From Gammaproteobacteria bacterium (lineage in GTDB: Bacteria; Pseudomonadota; Gammaproteobacteria; Pseudomonadales; Litorivicinaceae): 18,919 nt of DNA. The notes beneath the pieces are model-generated. The model was given only the letters and a program-made list of their open reading frames with translations, did not search any database and was not told where the DNA came from. Of this stretch, positions 15,814 through 18,919 are shown in pieces (the first letter of the stretch is position 1; each line of letters begins with the position of its first letter). Both the position numbers and the translations under genes were made by a program. The stretch lies in the NCBI GenBank assembly GCA_002705325.1, contig PAFS01000011.1, positions 1 through 18,919 on the forward strand. Reading direction: 5' to 3'.

Positions 15814-17364
15814 ATGAAATTTCATGTCGCCATTCCCATGGCGGGCCACTCCCGGCGCTTCAAAGAAGCCGGTTATGATAAACCCAAAGCGCTGTTGCCC
15901 GTTGGGGACAAGCTGATGATCGAGCATGTGATTGACATGTTTGATCCCGAACAATGCATCTTTCATATTGTTGTGAATGCCGAACAGGAAAGAGACCATC
16001 CTGAAATCCATACATTGTTTCCTGCGATGGCGCCTAATGTGAAAATTACGGTCATCGATCCCCATGAAGATGGCCCTATTCATTCGGTGCTGCAAATTGC
16101 CGATATACCAGAAGATGCCCCGCTTCTTGTTTCCTACTGTGACTTTTTTGTGGAATGGGACTTTCAGAAATTTGTCTATCATATTGACGGTGCTGACGGT
16201 GCTATACCGGCTTTCAGCGGATTTCATCCCGCATCCTTTGGTGACACGTTTTATGCCTATATGCGAACCGATGCAGATGGCAGGCTGCTGGAATTGCGGG
16301 AAAAGCAATCCTTTACCGACAAAAGGCATGAAGAGCCTGCTTCTGCCGGAATTTACTATTTCAGAGAATTCAGCCTTTTCAGACATTATGCAGACCGCCT
16401 GATCAATTCTTCCAGCATGGAACTGCCCGAAGCTTATGTCAGTCTTGTGTTCAATGATATGGTCAATGACGGACTTAATGTCTGTGTGCCGGAAGTAACC
16501 AAATTCATTTGCCTTGGTACCCCCGGCGATTACGAACAATTCGTTTTCTGGGACAGATATTTCAAATTTCATGAGACGTCGCCCTCAAGGGTCCGGTCAT
16601 CGGTGAAACAGGTTGCTCTTATCCCCATGGCAGGTCGGGGAAGCCGGTTTGTTGATTATGGTTACCGTGTTGCCAAGCCCATGATCCAGGTCGATGGGCA
16701 ACCTATGGTAGCGCATGCAATCAATTCTCATCCGGTGCAGGATAAGTGGGTTTTTGTTGTGCGCAGTGAGGATGTCGAAAGGCATCGTGTGCATAGAATT
16801 TTCGATGAGCTGGAACTTGATTACAGCATTATTACTGTAGATCATACAACCTCAGGGCAGGCGGCGACGTGTTTGCTGGCCGCAGACGATATTGACGATG
16901 ATGCTGAACTCTTTATCAGCTCATGTGACTATCGCACGCTTTTTGACCTGCAGACATGGCAACAAATTCGTAATGATAAATCCATTGACGGGGCTATCTG
17001 GACAACACGGGTGAAGGGTATTCCCGTTAAAAATCCTGAAGCTTTTGCTTATTGTGTTACCGGGGACGACACAGGTGTCATAGACAGGGTGGTAGAAAAG
17101 AAAACAATCAGTCCCCAGCCGAATCTGGACCCTCTTGTTATCGGCACTTTCTGGTTTCGCCGCGCAGCAGATTTCAAGCATGCCGCAAGGCTTCTGATTG
17201 ACCGGAATATTACAGTCAATGGTGAACACTATGTCGGAACCTCGATTAACAATTTGCTCGAAATGGGTCAAAAATTCGTCATTTTTGATGTCGACCAGTG
17301 GATCAGCTTTGGCGACCCTTTCGAATTGGAAGTGCTTGAATACTGGCGTGAATATTTTGGCTGA
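15814..17364 (+). CDS. Tandem-domain sugar/polyol-phosphate nucleotidyltransferase
   Basis: A 516-residue protein made of two NTP-transferase (GT-A-like, RmlA/GlmU-type) domains. Domain 1 (about 1-255) has IPMAGHSRRF...KPKALLPVG and a catalytic-type Asp, D110, in SYCDFF. Domain 2 (about 265-516) has IPMAGRGSRF...AKPMIQVDGQPM and D372 in SSCDYR. The strand-to-Asp distance is the same in both, giving an internal repeat of about 262 residues. Both keep the Gly-rich/Lys-Pro signature and a late Glu-Lys (LREKQ and VVEKKT), so neither looks dead. The enzyme would activate a sugar or polyol phosphate with NTP in the cytosol; the nucleotide and sugar are unknown. It may make two activated precursors or one with a regulatory half. 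It follows the isomerase gene by 37 bases. Confidence 0.8.
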   Translation: MKFHVAIPMAGHSRRFKEAGYDKPKALLPVGDKLMIEHVIDMFDPEQCIFHIVVNAEQERDHPEIHTLFPAMAPNVKITVIDPHEDGPIHSVLQIADIPEDAPLLVSYCDFFVEWDFQKFVYHIDGADGAIPAFSGFHPASFGDTFYAYMRTDADGRLLELREKQSFTDKRHEEPASAGIYYFREFSLFRHYADRLINSSSMELPEAYVSLVFNDMVNDGLNVCVPEVTKFICLGTPGDYEQFVFWDRYFKFHETSPSRVRSSVKQVALIPMAGRGSRFVDYGYRVAKPMIQVDGQPMVAHAINSHPVQDKWVFVVRSEDVERHRVHRIFDELELDYSIITVDHTTSGQAATCLLAADDIDDDAELFISSCDYRTLFDLQTWQQIRNDKSIDGAIWTTRVKGIPVKNPEAFAYCVTGDDTGVIDRVVEKKTISPQPNLDPLVIGTFWFRRAADFKHAARLLIDRNITVNGEHYVGTSINNLLEMGQKFVIFDVDQWISFGDPFELEVLEYWREYFG

Positions 17365-17498
17365 TGCCGCGAACATGTTACTGTTGAACCGTTTGCAAAC
17401 CAGTTTTGAATTGCAAGCCAGCACAAGTTTCATTAATCATCTAAACAACGTTGAACAGTCAGGATGACGTATTTCTAGTAAAGCGGGACACGAATATC
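17365..17498 (+). promoter_or_regulatory. Longest intergenic region, with small repeats and a candidate promoter
   Basis: This 134-base gap separates the nucleotidyltransferase from the kdsA-like gene. It contains a weak sigma-70-like promoter: TTGAAC (17451-17456), 17 bases, TCTAGT (17474-17479), each 4 of 6 to consensus. That would start transcription about 13 bases before ATG 17499. Upstream are a perfect 10-base palindrome GTTTGCAAAC (17391-17400), the palindrome AACATGTT (17372-17379), and short direct repeats. A new transcription unit may begin here. Confidence 0.3.
17393..17421 (+). repeat. Short direct repeat pair, possible operator
   Basis: TTGCAAACCAG (17393-17403) and TTGCAAGCCAG (17411-17421) match at 10 of 11 positions with an 18-base offset. 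A second pair, GTTGAAC, occurs at 17383-17389 and 17450-17456. They are short enough to occur by chance; their place in the only long gap is the reason to list them. Confidence 0.3.
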
Positions 17499-18371
17499 AT
17501 GAAGTCAATTTCTGTTAATTCCCCAGCCGGGAATTCTATTTCCATCGGGAATGATGGCGAACTTGTACTGATAGCCGGGCCTTGTGCAATTGAATCCTAT
17601 GATCATTGCATGACCATGGCCGATCTAATCGGCAAAGTTTGCGACAAGTATAACGTCAAATGGATTTTCAAGGCCTGTTATGACAAGGACTGCCGGTCTT
17701 CACCCACCAGCTTCCACGGTGTCGGGCTTGAAGAGGGGCTGGCCATTCTTGAACGGGTGCGGTCTGAAACCGGCCTGCCGGTGACCTCTGATTTCTCTGA
17801 TCCGGCCTGGGGCAAGGCCACCGGTGAGGTTTGCGATTTTGTGCAGGTTCCGGCCTATCTCTGTCGCCAGCCCTCCATCCTGCGGGCGGCGGCATCAAGC
17901 GGTAAGCCTGTGCATCTCAAAAAGGGGCAGTTCATGAGCCCCTGGAACATGAAAAACTCCTGCCGCAAGCTTGAGGCCTTTGGCTGTGACCAGATCCTCC
18001 TGACCGACCGCGGAACCTTTTTTGGCTACAACATGCTGATCAACGACATGCGCGCTTTCCCCATCATGGCGGAAACCGGCTACCCGGTCTGTTATGATGC
18101 CACGCATTCGATCCAGATGCCGACCTCCATGGGCAATATCTCGGGTGGCCAGCGTGAATACATTCCTAACCTGACGCGTGCCGCCGCTGCCTGCGGCATT
18201 GATGCGATGTTCATGGAGGTTCATGACGACCCGCCCAATGCCCTCTCGGATGCCAATACCGTGCTGGATATCCGCTTTTTTGAGGTGGTGCTGGCGCAGG
18301 CCAAGACGATCCATGATGCTCGCCGCGAACTCAAGGCAAAATGGGGGGAAGACCATGTCCACCTGGACTGA
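17499..18371 (+). CDS. kdsA: 3-deoxy-8-phosphooctulonate synthase (KdsA) homologue, divergent
   Basis: A 290-residue PEP-dependent aldol synthase of the KdsA/DAHP-synthase type I superfamily. KdsA joins PEP and arabinose-5-phosphate to KDO-8-phosphate in the cytosol. Putative metal ligands are C29 (AGPCAIES), H203 (DATHS), E240 (FMEVH) and D251 (LSDAN), with spacings equal to those I recall for the metal-dependent Aquifex enzyme (C11/H185/E222/D233). VPAYLCRQ, KKGQFMSPW and SGGQRE are further KdsA marks. Unusual: the substrate motif normally KANRSS reads KDCRSS (63-68), and the usual DGPN after the last metal Asp reads DANT (251-254). The true substrate may therefore not be arabinose-5-phosphate. 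G+C rises sharply about 200 bases into the gene. ATG 17499 is chosen over an upstream in-frame TTG 17451, where no similarity exists. Confidence 0.8.
   Translation: MKSISVNSPAGNSISIGNDGELVLIAGPCAIESYDHCMTMADLIGKVCDKYNVKWIFKACYDKDCRSSPTSFHGVGLEEGLAILERVRSETGLPVTSDFSDPAWGKATGEVCDFVQVPAYLCRQPSILRAAASSGKPVHLKKGQFMSPWNMKNSCRKLEAFGCDQILLTDRGTFFGYNMLINDMRAFPIMAETGYPVCYDATHSIQMPTSMGNISGGQREYIPNLTRAAAACGIDAMFMEVHDDPPNALSDANTVLDIRFFEVVLAQAKTIHDARRELKAKWGEDHVHLD
18343..18351 (+). promoter_or_regulatory. Ribosome-binding site that fixes the CBS-protein start
   Basis: GGGGGGAAG lies a few bases before ATG 18355, inside the 3' end of the kdsA-like gene. The reading frame stays open further upstream, but only as a shadow of kdsA. 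Confidence 0.6.
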
Positions 18372-18780
18372 TATCAATGTTGGTGAGGTCATGATCAGTC
18401 TTGACCAGACCCCGAAAACCACATCCCGGACTCTGCTCAAGGTAGCGCTTGAGGTGATGGACAGCAAAAGGCTCGGCATCGTCTGCATCACCGGCGATGA
18501 TGGCGGGTTGCAGGGCATTATCACCGATGGCGATATCCGCCGCATGCTGACCCGGGTGCAAAAACCTATCGCGGCCCTGTTGAGTGATGATGTCATCAAT
18601 CACGCCATGACCAGCCCGACAACGGTAACAAAAGACATGAGCCTGAAAGAGGCTATTGGCATCATGGGGCAGAAACAGGTCTGGGATCTGCCCGTTGTCA
18701 CCAGTGATGGAACCATTGAAGGGTTGTTGCACCTGCACCCAGCTATAAAGGCACTGATGAAAGATTTTTCAAATGATTGA
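18355..18780 (+). CDS. Stand-alone CBS-domain pair protein (KdsD C-terminal-like)
   Basis: A 141-residue protein consisting of two CBS motifs and little else. The first ends in GIITDGDIRRML (residues near 55-66) and the second in WDLPVV...EGLLHLHPAI near the C-terminus. Both strongly resemble the C-terminal CBS pair of KdsD/KpsF arabinose-5-phosphate isomerases, but the sugar isomerase (SIS) domain is absent. CBS pairs bind adenosyl or CMP-type ligands and regulate partner enzymes. Its start lies inside the kdsA-like gene (17-base overlap) and its end overlaps the next gene by eight bases. It may therefore sense a nucleotide or activated sugar and control the flanking synthase or aldolase (inference). 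Confidence 0.8.
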   Translation: MSTWTDINVGEVMISLDQTPKTTSRTLLKVALEVMDSKRLGIVCITGDDGGLQGIITDGDIRRMLTRVQKPIAALLSDDVINHAMTSPTTVTKDMSLKEAIGIMGQKQVWDLPVVTSDGTIEGLLHLHPAIKALMKDFSND

Positions 18781-18919
18781 AACCAGAATAGCAAACCGCC
18801 TGGCCCTGAAACAGAAATTTGCAAACCGTGAAAAAACCTTTGGCGGCTGGATTTCGTATCGTGAACCCGCGATTGCTGAAACCTTTGCCAAGGCCGGGTT
18901 TGATTTCATCGCCATCGAC
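18773..18919 (+). CDS. HpcH/HpaI-type aldolase, 3'-truncated by window edge
   Basis: Only the first 49 codons are visible. The segment FGGWISYREPAIAETFAKAGFDFIAID matches the N-terminal strand-helix-strand of HpcH/HpaI class II pyruvate aldolases, where the form GTWLSIGSPAIAEIMAKAGFDW-VID is typical. Such enzymes make or break 2-keto-3-deoxy acids from pyruvate and an aldehyde using a divalent metal; the catalytic residues lie beyond the window. It overlaps the CBS gene by eight bases. Its pairing with a KdsA homologue suggests work on a 3-deoxy-2-ulosonic acid, but a decarboxylase- or lyase-type activity on another keto acid cannot be excluded. Confidence 0.7.
   Translation, partial: MIETRIANRLALKQKFANREKTFGGWISYREPAIAETFAKAGFDFIAID

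Noticed and set aside
15733..16572. A 279-codon open frame on the minus strand
   Set aside because: It is antisense to the first nucleotidyltransferase domain, whose motifs are clear; no recognisable protein features.
17451..17498. TTG start extending the kdsA-like protein by 16 residues
   Set aside because: The extra residues do not resemble the KdsA N-terminus, and ATG 17499 gives the usual length.
18178..18354. Upstream extension of the CBS-protein reading frame
   Set aside because: The extension is arginine/proline-rich shadow translation of the kdsA-like gene; ATG 18355 has a good ribosome-binding site and begins just before CBS similarity.
17895..18599. A 234-codon open frame on the minus strand
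   Set aside because: It is antisense to the kdsA-like and CBS genes, in the high-G+C stretch where chance open frames are common.
1..18919. tRNA, rRNA, CRISPR array, insertion sequence or phage genes
   Set aside because: No cloverleaf, regularly spaced repeat, transposase or terminal inverted repeat was seen on reading the window; gaps between genes are too small for most of these.

Overview
The window is a stretch of a surface-glycan (capsule, O-antigen or flagellar/exopolysaccharide) biosynthesis locus from a Gram-negative bacterium. The evidence is a nonulosonic acid synthase of the PseI type, a KDO-8-phosphate synthase homologue, a GtrA-type flippase, a GT2 glycosyltransferase, large membrane proteins of glycosyltransferase/polymerase type, and sugar-modifying enzymes. 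The host is probably proteobacterial and an alphaproteobacterium is plausible, but no housekeeping or rRNA marker in the window proves it. Base composition is about 45-50% G+C over most of the window, with a richer island of about 55-63% from roughly 17.7 to 18.5 kb.

Layout. 1-831: 3' part of a pseudaminic acid synthase. 869-2500: large cytosolic-looking glycan biosynthesis protein with a PFTS-like motif. 2503-3528 (minus strand): FemAB/GNAT-type acyltransferase, the only reverse gene, with a probable terminator nested in its neighbour's 3' end. 3566-6957: SAM methyltransferase, FAD-dependent oxidoreductase and a DUF2172/DUF4910 aminopeptidase-like protein, tightly packed. 6973-13099: polytopic GT-C-like protein, GtrA protein, Zn-dependent dehydrogenase, GT2 glycosyltransferase, small GDPD-like protein and a second polytopic protein. 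13096-15776: second Zn-dependent dehydrogenase, ribulose-phosphate-3-epimerase-like protein and EryC/LerI-like TIM-barrel isomerase, linked by short overlaps or gaps. 15814-17364: protein made of two tandem nucleotidyltransferase domains. After a 134-base gap (the longest in the window): 17499-18919, a divergent KdsA homologue, a stand-alone CBS-pair protein like the KdsD C-terminus, and the first 49 codons of an HpcH/HpaI-type aldolase.

How the genes may work together (inference). The left part supplies and decorates a nonulosonate-containing glycan. The middle supplies membrane glycosylation and flipping: GT2, GtrA and GT-C proteins resemble the parts of a polyprenyl-phosphate-sugar system. 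The right part looks like a precursor pathway in which a dehydrogenase, an RPE-like epimerase and a tetrulose/pentulose-phosphate isomerase make an unusual short-chain sugar or polyol phosphate, the double nucleotidyltransferase activates one or two such compounds, and the KdsA-like/CBS/aldolase group makes or handles a 3-deoxy-2-ulosonic acid. This right-hand block (13.1-18.9 kb) is the best candidate for an undescribed pathway. No tRNA, rRNA, CRISPR array, transposase or insertion sequence was seen, and no gene-free stretch exceeds 300 bases.
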